64,000 bases of DNA. Source: Neoalteromonas arenosi (lineage in GTDB: Bacteria > Pseudomonadota > Gammaproteobacteria > Enterobacterales > Alteromonadaceae). How positions within the stretch are numbered: position 1 is the first letter of the stretch; each line of letters starts with the position of its first letter. The DNA lies in contig NZ_JAUCBP010000011.1 of assembly GCF_030362855.1 (NCBI RefSeq), forward strand, positions 62,001 through 126,000, written 5' to 3'. Under the pieces are notes generated by a model, which had not been told where the DNA came from, made no database searches, and saw only the letters and a program-made list of their open reading frames with translations. Below, piece by piece: positions 43,597-52,943 of this stretch. The translations under genes and the position numbers were made by a program.

Positions 43597-44772
43597 ATGG
43601 AACCCAAAAAGCAATTACCAGCACTAACGGGTATTCGCTTTATTGCCATATTTCATATTTTTCTCCATCACCTGTGGGCATTACATACCTATGTTAGAGA
43701 CACCAAACCAGGTACAGAGGGTCTGCTAAAAGACATGGCGGATCTTCCCGATAGTTTGATGTTGTTTTTCGCTAATGGATGGGTTTCCACCAGTTTGTTT
43801 TTTATGCTGTCAGGTTTTATGCTTGGGCACTTATATTGGCAACGTGATGGGAGTTTCCTTGGGACTCCTCAACGCTTTTTGATATTGCGGTTTTCGCGCC
43901 TTTATCCAGCCCATTTAGTTGTCCTTTCGCTATTAATCGTGAACGCGTTTAACGTGCACATCGAAGATGGTTTCAGTATCGAATTTATTGTAGCTAGCGC
44001 AATTGGAACTGCATTGTTAGTCCAAGCTTGGTTTTCTAGCTGGGTACCTATGTGGAACTGGCCCGCTTGGACAATCTCTGTTTTGGTGTTTTTGTACCTG
44101 GTGATGCCAATCTTGGCAAAGTGGCTAGGACGTTTATCGAGTTCGCATCAGAAATTTTTATTGCTAACATTGCCGTTAATTTCTTTGCTACCGACTGCCG
44201 TATATGCATGGTTGTTGTGGCGAGGTATGCCATGGAATATGAACACCGAAATATTCTTCAACAACTTCCCACTATTTTGGTTGCCGTACTTTGTAGCTGG
44301 CATGCTATTGACACGGCTGATCAACAGCGAAGAACCAGAAAAAACATACAACGTTTATTCAGTGTCAATAGGTGATCTCGCCTTTGTTGCAGCGCTGTCA
44401 TTCACCTTTATTCCAGACTTACTACAACCTTTAACATCTGTTATCCGTTTCGGTGTTCTAATGCCACTCTATATGTTATTCATCATCGACTTGGCAAAGG
44501 GAAAGGGAATTATTGCAAGGTTAATATCAGGACGAGTGCTTAACTATTTGGGCGAAATTAGCTTCTCCATTTTCATCTGGCAGGCCGCCGTAATTGCCGC
44601 GTTAGTAAATTCGGTCTCTGTATATCCCGCGATAGTAGATTATCATTTGCCTGTCGCAATTATCAGTATTTTGTTAGTTTCTATCGCTAGTTTTCATTGG
44701 CTCGAAAGACCTATCTATAACTATGTGAAGCGTAAGCTCAATCGTAATCTCCCACTTAACAACTCGGCATGA
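43597..44772 (+). CDS. Acyltransferase family 3 (OafA/YrhL-like) membrane protein
   Basis: A 391-residue integral membrane O-acyltransferase with about ten helices. Family motifs are the RFIAIFHIFLHH His pair near residue 20, the FFMLSGFMLGHLY stretch near 80, and RFSRLYPAHL near 110. Members acetylate surface polysaccharides, lipid A or peptidoglycan. The target here is unknown. The ATG follows AAGGGAAGAGCATAGAA. It is flanked by small unrelated genes and looks like an accessory insertion. Confidence 0.85.
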   Translation: MEPKKQLPALTGIRFIAIFHIFLHHLWALHTYVRDTKPGTEGLLKDMADLPDSLMLFFANGWVSTSLFFMLSGFMLGHLYWQRDGSFLGTPQRFLILRFSRLYPAHLVVLSLLIVNAFNVHIEDGFSIEFIVASAIGTALLVQAWFSSWVPMWNWPAWTISVLVFLYLVMPILAKWLGRLSSSHQKFLLLTLPLISLLPTAVYAWLLWRGMPWNMNTEIFFNNFPLFWLPYFVAGMLLTRLINSEEPEKTYNVYSVSIGDLAFVAALSFTFIPDLLQPLTSVIRFGVLMPLYMLFIIDLAKGKGIIARLISGRVLNYLGEISFSIFIWQAAVIAALVNSVSVYPAIVDYHLPVAIISILLVSIASFHWLERPIYNYVKRKLNRNLPLNNSA

Positions 44773-45089
44773 TTCGACTTAAATTAGGTACCAGGGGATT
44801 TGTTTACATGTAACTTGTTAAAACTAAAAATATCTTCACTGTGTTGTCACTGAGCAGTGCATCAATGATAAGGATAACTTCTTAATGCCCTTTTTGCCTG
44901 GTGTCGTTGTGAGCGATAAGGCACAGCTTTAAAGCAAACTGATCCGGTGCGTAAGAGCCACCGGATTTTTTTCGAGCACTTGATATCAGAAAAGAGGCCC
45001 CATTGTTCAGGCCCACCTATAAGAAGTCGCACTGTTAACCGTGTGTATGGGTCAACTAACCTTGTGAACACCGACTCAGGACATTGCTG
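44773..45089. other. intergenic stretch with a plus-strand terminator
   Basis: About 317 bases between the acyltransferase and the HTH regulator. I see no supported gene. It contains one intrinsic terminator at 44942-44972 and, before it, a 15-codon ORF (44885-44932) too short to call. Confidence 0.5.
44942..44972 (+). terminator. intrinsic terminator
   Basis: atccggtg (44942-44949) pairs with caccggat (44959-44966), followed by seven T. It lies 170 bases after the acyltransferase stop, leaving an unexplained transcribed tail. Confidence 0.8.
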
Positions 45090-45290
45090 TTACTGTTCCT
45101 GACCATCATCAAAGATTGATTCAATAGGCATATCAAATAGACGTGCAGCTTTGAATGCTAGCGGCAAACTTGGGTCAAATTTGCCTTTTTCTATCGCATT
45201 AATAGTTTGCCGAGATACATCAAGTGCGTTAGCCAAATCAGCTTGTGTCCAGTCGCGCTCAGCACGCAGTACTTTTAGGCGATTTTTCAT
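45090..45290 (-). CDS. Small XRE-family HTH regulator
   Basis: A 66-residue Cro/CI-type DNA-binding protein. The helix-turn-helix is QADLANALDVSRQTINAIEKG. It belongs to the small YgzD-like class often paired with membrane proteins. The start overlaps the upstream membrane-protein gene by 4 bases, so the two are co-translated and the pair may be autoregulated. Confidence 0.88.
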   Translation of the reverse strand: MKNRLKVLRAERDWTQADLANALDVSRQTINAIEKGKFDPSLPLAFKAARLFDMPIESIFDDGQEQ

Positions 45291-45703
45291 AAGTACTTCC
45301 TAAAATTAATGAATACCGCAATCAGGTAGCTGAGTCCCATCACGAATAGTAAATTAGACGGATTCGGATTCTCTTCAAGCAGTCCAGCAGGTTTCAAGGA
45401 ACCATAAATAATCCCCAAAACCATGGTGCAGCCCAGTGAGATAGCCATCGCGTTGTAGTGAATTTTCTGTTGCATGTCATCCATATCATTCAGGTGTTGT
45501 TTATTCACTAATAGCATTTTGATGCCCAAGACCAAATTGATAACTATTGTGATAACCGTTGCTGTATGGTCAAAGTCCCACATAAGTTTCGGCCCAAATA
45601 CTAATCCAGCAACACTTAACATCCAGAGTAATGTCCAAAAGAACAATACGCGGCTACCTTTCTTAAGCCGCTGATCGTGATTATTGACTGTAGCTTTGTT
45701 CAT
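45287..45703 (-). CDS. Four-helix membrane protein paired with HTH regulator
   Basis: A 138-residue protein with about four transmembrane helices (starting near residues 18, 45, 80 and 110). I choose the ATG at 45703 (MNKATVNNHDQRLKKG), preceded by GAGG 8 bases upstream. No enzymatic motif is seen. Membrane proteins of this size are frequently encoded with a small XRE regulator; the role is unknown. Confidence 0.75.
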   Translation of the reverse strand: MNKATVNNHDQRLKKGSRVLFFWTLLWMLSVAGLVFGPKLMWDFDHTATVITIVINLVLGIKMLLVNKQHLNDMDDMQQKIHYNAMAISLGCTMVLGIIYGSLKPAGLLEENPNPSNLLFVMGLSYLIAVFINFRKYL

Positions 45704-45834
45704 ATGTCTAACCTCAATTACAATAAGTAAATAAAACTTTACATAACGAAGATTAAACCCAGCCCGACAATAAGTCAAATAGACTTTACACAAAGTTTGG
45801 TTATATTGTCTTTTTATTGTGGGAGACTGGCGTT

Positions 45835-46077
45835 CTAAACCGATCGAGCGAAGTAAACCACTCTCGTTTTGCCTAGCAGTTTACTGCCAACGTTTGTACA
45901 ACCTCTACGTTCATACATCGCGATATTCTGAGCGCTGTTTTCACCGGTAAAAAGTTCATATCGTTTGGCTTGTGGGAATACTTCTTCCAAGGCTGTCATC
46001 AGTTGCGAGCCATAGCCTTTGCCTTGATATTCAGGCTTCACTGCCATTCGGGCAATGAAAGTATTGATACTCGACAA
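45835..46077 (-). pseudogene. GNAT acetyltransferase C-terminal fragment
   Basis: An 80-residue reading frame holding only the C-terminal half of a GNAT N-acetyltransferase: motif A (MAVKPEYQGKGYGSQLM) and motif B (NIAMYERRGC) are present, but the N-terminal 60-70 residues of a normal GNAT are missing. The upstream sequence is the end of alr. It begins either at a TTG two bases after alr or at an internal ATG at 46047. It is probably a remnant, though expression as a short protein with alr cannot be excluded. Confidence 0.55.
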
Positions 46078-46079
46078 GC

Positions 46080-47135
46080 TTAAATGTAAACCCTAGGAAC
46101 CCGCGCCGACACGCGTGTCATCAACTCATAGTCTATTGTGCCAGCGTTTTGTGCTACTTCGGTAATCGATTGGTTTGCACCCCATAACTCTACGGTATCG
46201 CCGACATCGATTTCAGTTCCAGTAACGTCAAAGGTGAGCATATCCATTGAGACGCGTCCAGCGAGCTCGATTTTCACACCGTTACAAAACGCTGTCGTCC
46301 CCGATGGTGCATGCCGTGGGTATCCATCACCATAGCCAATAGCCACCGTCGCGATTCGGCTCTCTCGGGTTGCTGTCCAAGTTGCGCCATAACCCACAGT
46401 CTCACCTTCGGCAATCGTACGTGTCGCAATCACCGGCGCCGTGAGCGTCATGACCGGTTTCAACGTGGCAACATCGGGGGCTCCTTGTCCGCCATATAGC
46501 GCAATTCCTGCGCGATTCCATGCACCATGTGCTTGAGGTACTTGCACAATTCCTGCAGAGTTCGCTGCACTTATGGGTAACGGATGTGCCGCTAAAAACT
46601 GCTGGAAAATAGTGAGCTGCTTAGCAGTTAAAGAATGTGCTTTATCGTCTGCACATGCAAAATGCGTAACCAGCACCGTGTGTTCATTAAATAACGACGC
46701 ATATTGCTGCCAGATGGCGGCTAATTCAGACGGCTGAAAGCCCAGCCGATGCATTCCGGTATCTATCTTCAACCATACTTCAGGTGGCGGTTGGTCCAGG
46801 GCAGCCAACCATGCAAGCTGTGCCTCTCGGTGAGCAACTACACAACAATTATTGGCCACCGCCCACTGTGCCTCGGTTTTATCATAAACACCTTCAAATA
46901 ATACTAGGCATTCCGTTATCCCCTGTTCACGCAGCAGGCGAGCCTCGTCGACAAAAGCGACACCAAAGCGCTGAGCATGGCCATGTAAGGCTCGCGCTAC
47001 CGCAATCGCTCCATGACCGTAAGCGTCAGCTTTTATCACCGCCAATGTTTGACCTTGCGAGTTGAGTTCTGCAAGTGTGTGGTAGTTACTCACCAATGCA
47101 CTTAAATCGATTGCTGCGCGCGTAGTTCGTGCCAA
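46080..47135 (-). CDS. alr: Alanine racemase
   Basis: PLP enzyme interconverting L- and D-alanine, 351 residues. The PLP lysine is in AVIKADAYGHG (about residue 34) and the catalytic Tyr in GYGDGYPRHAPSG (about 246). The start is a TTG at 47135 (MARTTRAAIDL) with AAGG upstream. Adjacent, divergent symporter and murQ genes suggest that this copy serves catabolism of wall-derived D-alanine rather than, or in addition to, wall synthesis; that is inference. Confidence 0.95.
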   Translation of the reverse strand: MARTTRAAIDLSALVSNYHTLAELNSQGQTLAVIKADAYGHGAIAVARALHGHAQRFGVAFVDEARLLREQGITECLVLFEGVYDKTEAQWAVANNCCVVAHREAQLAWLAALDQPPPEVWLKIDTGMHRLGFQPSELAAIWQQYASLFNEHTVLVTHFACADDKAHSLTAKQLTIFQQFLAAHPLPISAANSAGIVQVPQAHGAWNRAGIALYGGQGAPDVATLKPVMTLTAPVIATRTIAEGETVGYGATWTATRESRIATVAIGYGDGYPRHAPSGTTAFCNGVKIELAGRVSMDMLTFDVTGTEIDVGDTVELWGANQSITEVAQNAGTIDYELMTRVSARVPRVYI

Positions 47136-47190
47136 TTAAAAAGCCTTTTTGTAAACCCGATTGGAAGTTTGTTGGCAATATACATTGTCA

Positions 47191-47204
47191 ATAGAATATT
47201 CTAT
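47191..47204. promoter_or_regulatory. 14-bp perfect palindrome in alr/symporter gap
   Basis: atagaatattctat is a perfect palindrome 49 bases before the symporter start, in the 117-base divergent gap. Such AT-rich GAATATTC cores are common for RpiR/MurR-type and LacI-type repressors. No such regulator gene is in the window. It is a candidate operator for both sides. Confidence 0.5.
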
Positions 47205-47252
47205 GCTGCTGAGTAGCATTGCCTTGCATAAAGAATAACAAAAACGCTGACC

Positions 47253-48824
47253 ATGCTCGACCACTATTCCACTCTCGATGTAATCGTTTTTGGTGGCTAT
47301 ATTTGCCTCCTGATTGTTAGCGGCTTTTATATCAATCGCACAGCGAAGGATGGTAAAGATTTCTTTTTGGCCAGTCAGCGAATGCCGATTTGGGTTGTAG
47401 CCATCTCGGTACTTGCAACGTCGCAGTCTGCAGCCACGTTTTTAGGTGGGCCAGAACAAGGTTATCGCGGCGATCTGACGTACCTTGCCAGCAATATTGG
47501 CGCGGTCATAGCCGCATTTTTTGTCGCTTACATTCTCATCCCACGCTTCTACGCCGCCAACGTTTTTACCGTTTACGAACTGCTACAACAGCGCTTCGGC
47601 GCCCAAGCCAAACAACGAGCGGGGGCAATCTATCTTGCTGGGCGCTTTCTTGCGAGCGGTTCGCGTTTGTATATGGCTGCAATCGCCATTGCTCTAATTC
47701 TATTTGGTGATATCGCTGCATCAAGTGTATTGGCATCAGTATTACTGATTGCAACAGTGGGGCTGTTATATACGGTATATGGCGGTGTTCGCAGTGTGAT
47801 ATACAGCGATGTTTTACAGTGCTTGGTTTACGTCAGTGCAGCAATAGCGGTGGTGATATGGCTATGCTGGCAAATACCGAGCGATTGGCAGGGTGTTTTG
47901 CACGCATTACAGTATCCACTTGATGGCTCCACCAGCAAACTCCGGCTGTTTAATTGGCAGTTGGACTTTGCACCAATAGGCGTTTTTAGCATGGCCTCCG
48001 TACTGACCGGTTTTGTCCTCCTGAACATTGCAGCCTTTGGTCTGGATCAGGATATGACGCAACGCGTCTTAACCTGTAAGACAGCAGCTCACGGGGCCAA
48101 GGCTATGCTTATGTCTGTGGTGTTGGTTATTCCGGTGATGTTGATTTTCTTGTTTATCGGCTTATTACTCTATGTGTTCTATCAACGGCCAGACGTGATG
48201 AGCGCGAGTCACGCGCTCGATGCAACCCCTGCATTTGCAGGAGAAAGTGTTACTGTATTTATGTATTTCGTACTGACTGAGATGCCCGCAGGTCTTAAAG
48301 CATGGGTCACTATCGGTATTATTGCGGCAGCATTATCAACATTAAACTCGGGGCTTAATTCCATGGCATCAGTTATGGTCAAAGACTTTATTGAGCCTTA
48401 TCTGACCCGACGTACCTCGCCATTGAATCCACGACGTGAAGTTCGCCTAGGTCGCGTAATGATGACGGTTACTGCTGTCATACTCGCTGCGGTTGCGGGG
48501 CTGTGTTACTACTGGCAACAATACACGGATATGCCACTGCTACAGTTTGCGCTCAGTGTGATGGTATTTTCTTATAGTGGTCTTTTAGGTGTGTATTTTA
48601 CCCTGCTATTTACTGAGCGCGGCTCACTAATGTCGATGACACTTGCATTGATTGTCGGGTTCTCTGTTCCTCTATTATTACAGCCCTACATGCAAAATCT
48701 CTGGAAAGAATGGCTCCCGCAACTAGCGCTCGGGTTTACCTGGCAACTGTTACTCGGTACTCTATTTTCCATGGCCGTATGTATGTGCGGGAAACCAACG
48801 AATAAGGTTCAACTAGATGTCTAA
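47253..48824 (+). CDS. Sodium:solute symporter, candidate MurNAc/sugar importer
   Basis: A 523-residue SSS-family Na+ symporter with about 13-14 helices. The N-terminal [32 protein letters not shown] (quoted in part: [19 protein letters not shown]) and the later [15 protein letters not shown] segment are typical of SGLT/NanT-like sugar and sialate symporters. It overlaps murQ by 8 bases, so uptake and MurNAc-6P processing are co-translated. I infer MurNAc, GlcNAc-MurNAc or a related wall product as substrate. This replaces the PTS MurP seen next to murQ in E. coli and Bacillus. Confidence 0.8.
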   Translation: MLDHYSTLDVIVFGGYICLLIVSGFYINRTAKDGKDFFLASQRMPIWVVAISVLATSQSAATFLGGPEQGYRGDLTYLASNIGAVIAAFFVAYILIPRFYAANVFTVYELLQQRFGAQAKQRAGAIYLAGRFLASGSRLYMAAIAIALILFGDIAASSVLASVLLIATVGLLYTVYGGVRSVIYSDVLQCLVYVSAAIAVVIWLCWQIPSDWQGVLHALQYPLDGSTSKLRLFNWQLDFAPIGVFSMASVLTGFVLLNIAAFGLDQDMTQRVLTCKTAAHGAKAMLMSVVLVIPVMLIFLFIGLLLYVFYQRPDVMSASHALDATPAFAGESVTVFMYFVLTEMPAGLKAWVTIGIIAAALSTLNSGLNSMASVMVKDFIEPYLTRRTSPLNPRREVRLGRVMMTVTAVILAAVAGLCYYWQQYTDMPLLQFALSVMVFSYSGLLGVYFTLLFTERGSLMSMTLALIVGFSVPLLLQPYMQNLWKEWLPQLALGFTWQLLLGTLFSMAVCMCGKPTNKVQLDV

Positions 48825-49749
48825 TGACACCAGTGCGCTGCTCAAGCAACTCGAGACTATTGCTTCTGAAGCTCGTAACCCTGCCACGATGGATATTGAT
48901 ATTCTGCCAACCAAAGGTATCTTGCAATGCATCAATAGCCAAGATCAATTGGTCGCTTTAGCCATTGAAAAGTGTTTAGACGATATCGCTCTCGCCGTTG
49001 ATGCCATTGTCGATGCAATTCAGACCGGAGGGCGTTTATTTTATATTGGCGCGGGTACCAGTGGGCGTTTAGGCATTTTAGATGCGGTTGAGTGCCGTCC
49101 CACATTTAGCGTTGACGATGAACTAGTACAAGGCATTATCGCCGGTGGCAGCAAAGCCATAGAACACGCGATTGAAGGGGCTGAGGACGACCAGCAAGCA
49201 GCAATAGATGACTTAAAAAAACGCACTTTTAATTCATCTGATGTATTGGTTGGTATCGCTGCCAGCGGACGCACGCCTTATGTGATTAGTGCACTCAACT
49301 ATGCAAGCCAGCTCGGTGCCAAAACTATCGGCATCAGCTGTAGCCCAAATTCAGCGGTCGAACAGGCTGCGAGTATTGGCATTTGTGCCCAAGTAGGACC
49401 TGAATGCCTCACCGGCTCTACGCGAATGAAGTCAGGCACAGCGCAAAAGCTTATTTTAAATATGTTAAGCACTGCCACTATGATCAGGTTAGGAAAGACC
49501 TACCAAAATTTGATGGTCGACGTAAATGCCAGTAATCAAAAACTGCGTGCTCGCGCCCAGCGCATTGTAATGCAAGCAACAGGATGTGATGCATCAACAG
49601 CTGTAGTGCATTTAAACGCAGCTGATCAACAATCCAAATTGGCCATTCTTACTGTGCTGACGGGCTTAGACGTAGACGCTGCCCGAGCACTATTGGCGAC
49701 CAATCAGGGCTTTTTACGCCGTGCAGTGGAACAGCACAATGATGTGTAA
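48817..49749 (+). CDS. murQ: N-acetylmuramic acid 6-phosphate etherase
   Basis: Cleaves the lactyl ether of MurNAc-6-phosphate to GlcNAc-6-phosphate and D-lactate. The 310-residue SIS-domain protein has [20 protein letters not shown] with the catalytic Glu (VECRPTF, about 90), EGAEDD with the second Glu (about 120), and the C-terminal [15 protein letters not shown] signature. It overlaps the symporter by 8 bases and namZ by about 11 bases. No MurNAc kinase gene is in the window, so the phosphorylated substrate must come from elsewhere. Confidence 0.96.
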   Translation: MSNDTSALLKQLETIASEARNPATMDIDILPTKGILQCINSQDQLVALAIEKCLDDIALAVDAIVDAIQTGGRLFYIGAGTSGRLGILDAVECRPTFSVDDELVQGIIAGGSKAIEHAIEGAEDDQQAAIDDLKKRTFNSSDVLVGIAASGRTPYVISALNYASQLGAKTIGISCSPNSAVEQAASIGICAQVGPECLTGSTRMKSGTAQKLILNMLSTATMIRLGKTYQNLMVDVNASNQKLRARAQRIVMQATGCDASTAVVHLNAADQQSKLAILTVLTGLDVDAARALLATNQGFLRRAVEQHNDV

Positions 49750-50908
49750 GTCTCTGTATCATTGGCTTTTGATTAGTTGGTTGGTGTTTTTGCCGACCAC
49801 CAGCGATGCGTTAACCGTGGGTGCCGAGCGTCCTGACGCGTATCTCCCTCTTCTTAAGGATAAACGCGTAGGCTTAGTAGTTAATCATTCCTCACGGGCC
49901 TTTGATCAGCATTTAGTTGACTACTTAATAGCCCAAGACGTTAAAGTGACAGCAATTTTTGCACCCGAACACGGATTCCGCGGCAACCGCGGTGCGGGCG
50001 AAGCAATAGCGAATGAACACGATGTTAAAACCGGCCTGCCTATCCACTCACTGTATGGTAAAACGCGAAAACCTACGGCAGCGATGTTAGCTAATGTAGA
50101 TACTTTGGTATTCGATATCCAAGATGTTGGTGTGCGCTTTTACACGTATATTAGTACGATGCATTATGTCATGGAAGCTGCTGCCGAAAATGATAAAAGC
50201 GTCATTGTTTTCGATCGCCCCAACCCTAACATTGCCCATATAGATGGTCCGCTCCTTGAACCCGAACAACAATCATTTGTGGGCATGCATCCTATCCCGC
50301 TACTGCACGGTATGACCGTTGCTGAATTAGCCCAAATGATCGTCGGCGAAAAGTGGTTGGACACGCAGGCATCAATTACCCTTCATACCATTCCTATCTT
50401 GGCGTATAGCCGCAATACGGCGTACAACTTGCCCATTGCACCAAGTCCCAACTTACCCAACGCGCAATCAATTCAGTTGTATCCGTCATTATGCTTGTTC
50501 GAGCCCACGATTATGAGTATCGGTCGCGGTACTGATTTTCCTTTTCAGGTGCTCGGTCACGATCACCTGCAACTAGGCAGTTTCCGTTTCACGCCCCAGA
50601 GTATGCCAGCCAGCGCACCCTATCCTAAATTGCAAGGTGTTGAGCTCACAGGTCTAGATTTACGCAACGACACGCGCAGCGGTTTAACGCTCGATCTGTT
50701 GCTCACTGCCTATCAACAAGCGGTTACGTCAGAGCTTGAATTTTTTACCTCGCCATCATTCTTCGACAAGCTTGCTGGCACTAAAGCACTGCGAGAAGCG
50801 ATAATCGCAGGACAAAATGAAACGCAAATCAAGGCAATGTGGCACGCCGATTTGAGCGCATTTAAGCAACAAAGGCAGCCGTATTTAATTTATCAGGAAC
50901 CCCACTAA
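49739..50908 (+). CDS. namZ: Exo-beta-N-acetylmuramidase NamZ (DUF1343, GH171)
   Basis: Removes non-reducing MurNAc from MurNAc-containing wall fragments. The 389-residue product has a signal peptide ([17 protein letters not shown]..., cleavage near SDA|LT), so it acts outside the cytoplasm. DUF1343 landmarks: [45 protein letters not shown] and DGPLLE. The family was assigned as exo-muramidases in Bacillus subtilis and Tannerella. I take the first of two adjacent ATGs, overlapping murQ by 11 bases. An earlier ATG at 49721 is unlikely. Confidence 0.9.
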   Translation: MMCKSLYHWLLISWLVFLPTTSDALTVGAERPDAYLPLLKDKRVGLVVNHSSRAFDQHLVDYLIAQDVKVTAIFAPEHGFRGNRGAGEAIANEHDVKTGLPIHSLYGKTRKPTAAMLANVDTLVFDIQDVGVRFYTYISTMHYVMEAAAENDKSVIVFDRPNPNIAHIDGPLLEPEQQSFVGMHPIPLLHGMTVAELAQMIVGEKWLDTQASITLHTIPILAYSRNTAYNLPIAPSPNLPNAQSIQLYPSLCLFEPTIMSIGRGTDFPFQVLGHDHLQLGSFRFTPQSMPASAPYPKLQGVELTGLDLRNDTRSGLTLDLLLTAYQQAVTSELEFFTSPSFFDKLAGTKALREAIIAGQNETQIKAMWHADLSAFKQQRQPYLIYQEPH

Positions 50909-50920
50909 CAGGGCTTGTCA

Positions 50921-52228
50921 ATGGATTGGATTGTGCATCACTACTGGCCAGAACTGGATCGCAAACATGTGCGCAGGGCTGATATTGAGCCGATACTCGA
51001 ACATTTTCGCTCCCGCCCAGAAATAAACATTCAGTTGCTTGGCCATTCGGTGCAACAGCGTCCGATTGAACTTGTATCTATTGGCCGTGGTAAGCAAGTG
51101 GTCCTCGCTTGGACCCAAATGCACGGTGACGAGCCTACAGCAACGGCTGCGGTATTTGATATCATCGAGCAGCTACTGAGCGATAATCGTTCTTTGGTTA
51201 CACAGGTCTTGAACCATTTTACGCTACACTTTATTCCAATGCTCAATCCCGATGGTGCCGAACGCAAAACGCGCGAAAATGCACAAGGAATCGATATTAA
51301 TCGCGATGCCAGAAAACGTTGTTCACCGGAGGCGCAGATACTGCACAATGCTGTGAGTAAATTGCGACCAGATATCGCCTTTAACTTACATGACCAAAAC
51401 CGCTATTACGGTGTAGGCAATACTGATGAGCTATCAACTATTGCCTTCTTAGCACCGCCATTTGACCAGGAGCAAAGCGTTAACCATGCGCGTGGCCGCG
51501 CCATGTCACTCATCGCTGTTATGCGGCAAGTATTGGAAGCTCGAATCAACGGTCATGTGGCCCGCTATATGGATGAATACTCACCGCGCTGTTTTGGTGA
51601 CACGATTGCAGCTATGGGGGCTAGCACCCTATTAATAGAATCAGGTGAATTCCCGAACGACCCCAACCGCCAAACTGCCCGAGCAATGAATCGACTGGCG
51701 ATTTTTACTGCTTTGGATGCTGTCAGCCAAAACACATGGCAGGATGTAGGAGAAGCGGACTACTTTGCTATTCCGGCTAATAATGAAAACCATTGGGGCG
51801 ATATTGTACTTCGTAATGTTACATTTGCTGGGAACGCCAATTCAGTCGAATTTCAAACCGACATGCTGATTCGAAAAGTCGAAGGAGAGTACCAAGTTGC
51901 TGAAATTGGTGATTTAGCTGACCAACGTGGAATCACTGAATTAGGATGTGACCAACTGACGCTCAGCAGAGGTGAACCCTACAGAGTGTCTGAGCCCCTT
52001 ACCTTGGACGACCTTGCTTACAGAGCTATACTCAAAAACGGATATAGCCATTTTATTGATACAAATGACAATTTAGCTGTGCGAACCGAGTTACCTGTCT
52101 TTAGCACAACACAGCCACTACCCACCACGTTTCATAAGTTGCCCGCAATTGGGATATTGAGTACTGCAGGCTCTCCTCGATATGCAGTACTTGGACGTAA
52201 AGTAGTCGAGCTGGAAGGGGAGCCCTAA
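50921..52228 (+). CDS. M14 family metallocarboxypeptidase, probable muropeptide amidase
   Basis: A zinc peptidase of 435 residues without a signal peptide, so cytoplasmic. Zn ligands are His68 and Glu71 (MHGDEPTA), and a later His in NLHDQ (about 152); the catalytic Glu is in LIESGEFPND (about 231). The NRDARKR motif holds the substrate-carboxylate Arg. The C-terminal 180 residues form an additional, unrecognised domain. The location suggests it cleaves wall peptides in the way that MpaA does with gamma-D-Glu-mDAP, but specificity is inferred. The ATG at 50921 follows AGGG. Confidence 0.75.
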   Translation: MDWIVHHYWPELDRKHVRRADIEPILEHFRSRPEINIQLLGHSVQQRPIELVSIGRGKQVVLAWTQMHGDEPTATAAVFDIIEQLLSDNRSLVTQVLNHFTLHFIPMLNPDGAERKTRENAQGIDINRDARKRCSPEAQILHNAVSKLRPDIAFNLHDQNRYYGVGNTDELSTIAFLAPPFDQEQSVNHARGRAMSLIAVMRQVLEARINGHVARYMDEYSPRCFGDTIAAMGASTLLIESGEFPNDPNRQTARAMNRLAIFTALDAVSQNTWQDVGEADYFAIPANNENHWGDIVLRNVTFAGNANSVEFQTDMLIRKVEGEYQVAEIGDLADQRGITELGCDQLTLSRGEPYRVSEPLTLDDLAYRAILKNGYSHFIDTNDNLAVRTELPVFSTTQPLPTTFHKLPAIGILSTAGSPRYAVLGRKVVELEGEP

Positions 52229-52231
52229 CCG

Positions 52232-52885
52232 ATGGCGGCTATTCCCTATGAGGACAATATTGCCAAACCCTTATGGCTACCGCGGCATCAGGAAAAGTTA
52301 GCCGAAGTAGCAAAGCGCGGTGATGAGATCCGCTTGGTATTTATTGGCGATTCAATCATTCACGCTTGGGAGGACTTTGGTGAGTCAGCATGGCATGCAC
52401 ATTTTGCTATGTACGGTGCACTTAACTTAGGCTTTGGCGGCGACCGCACCGAACACGCGCTCTGGCGGGTAGCTAACGGTGAACTAGACGGTTTAAACTC
52501 TCAGGTAGTTGTTTTGATGATAGGCACCAACAATACCGGACATCGAAAAGATCCAGCTGACTACACGGCACGAGCTATTACGCTGCTGGTTGATGAGATA
52601 CACCAGAGATTACCAAACGCACATATTCTATTACATGCAATTTTTCCACGAGGGAAAACCGCTTCAGACCCTTTGCGCTCACTAAATAATGAGATTAATC
52701 GGCAAATTCAACACCTAGAGCAGCGTGTGTATGTAACCTGGCTGGATTTCACTCATCTGTTTCTGCAGAGCGACGGTAGTTTAAGCCGTGAGATCATGGA
52801 CGACTATCTTCACCCCAACGCTAATCAATATCCGCGTTGGGCTGCAGCATTACAACCGCATATTAAACAGTATTTAAAAAAGTAA
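52232..52885 (+). CDS. SGNH/GDSL hydrolase, possible sugar O-acetylesterase
   Basis: A 217-residue hydrolase with all SGNH blocks: the nucleophilic Ser in FIGDSIIH (about 41), Gly in NLGFGGDRT, Asn in MIGTNNTGH, and the Asp-x2-His pair in MDDYLHPN. No signal peptide. It follows the M14 gene by 3 bases and is the last gene of the symporter-murQ-namZ run. The family includes PAF-acetylhydrolase-like and carbohydrate esterases; removal of O-acetyl groups from MurNAc would fit the context but is not demonstrated. Confidence 0.8.
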   Translation: MAAIPYEDNIAKPLWLPRHQEKLAEVAKRGDEIRLVFIGDSIIHAWEDFGESAWHAHFAMYGALNLGFGGDRTEHALWRVANGELDGLNSQVVVLMIGTNNTGHRKDPADYTARAITLLVDEIHQRLPNAHILLHAIFPRGKTASDPLRSLNNEINRQIQHLEQRVYVTWLDFTHLFLQSDGSLSREIMDDYLHPNANQYPRWAAALQPHIKQYLKK

Positions 52886-52943
52886 TTTAATGCTAACCCC
52901 TTTCTTCGCTGTTCGGCGTTAGTCGAGTAAAGAGGAGAGAAAT

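Noticed and set aside
44885-44932. 15-codon ORF before a terminator (starts ATG after AAGGATAACTTCTTA)
   Set aside because: Too short and without any recognisable product; chance occurrence is likely.
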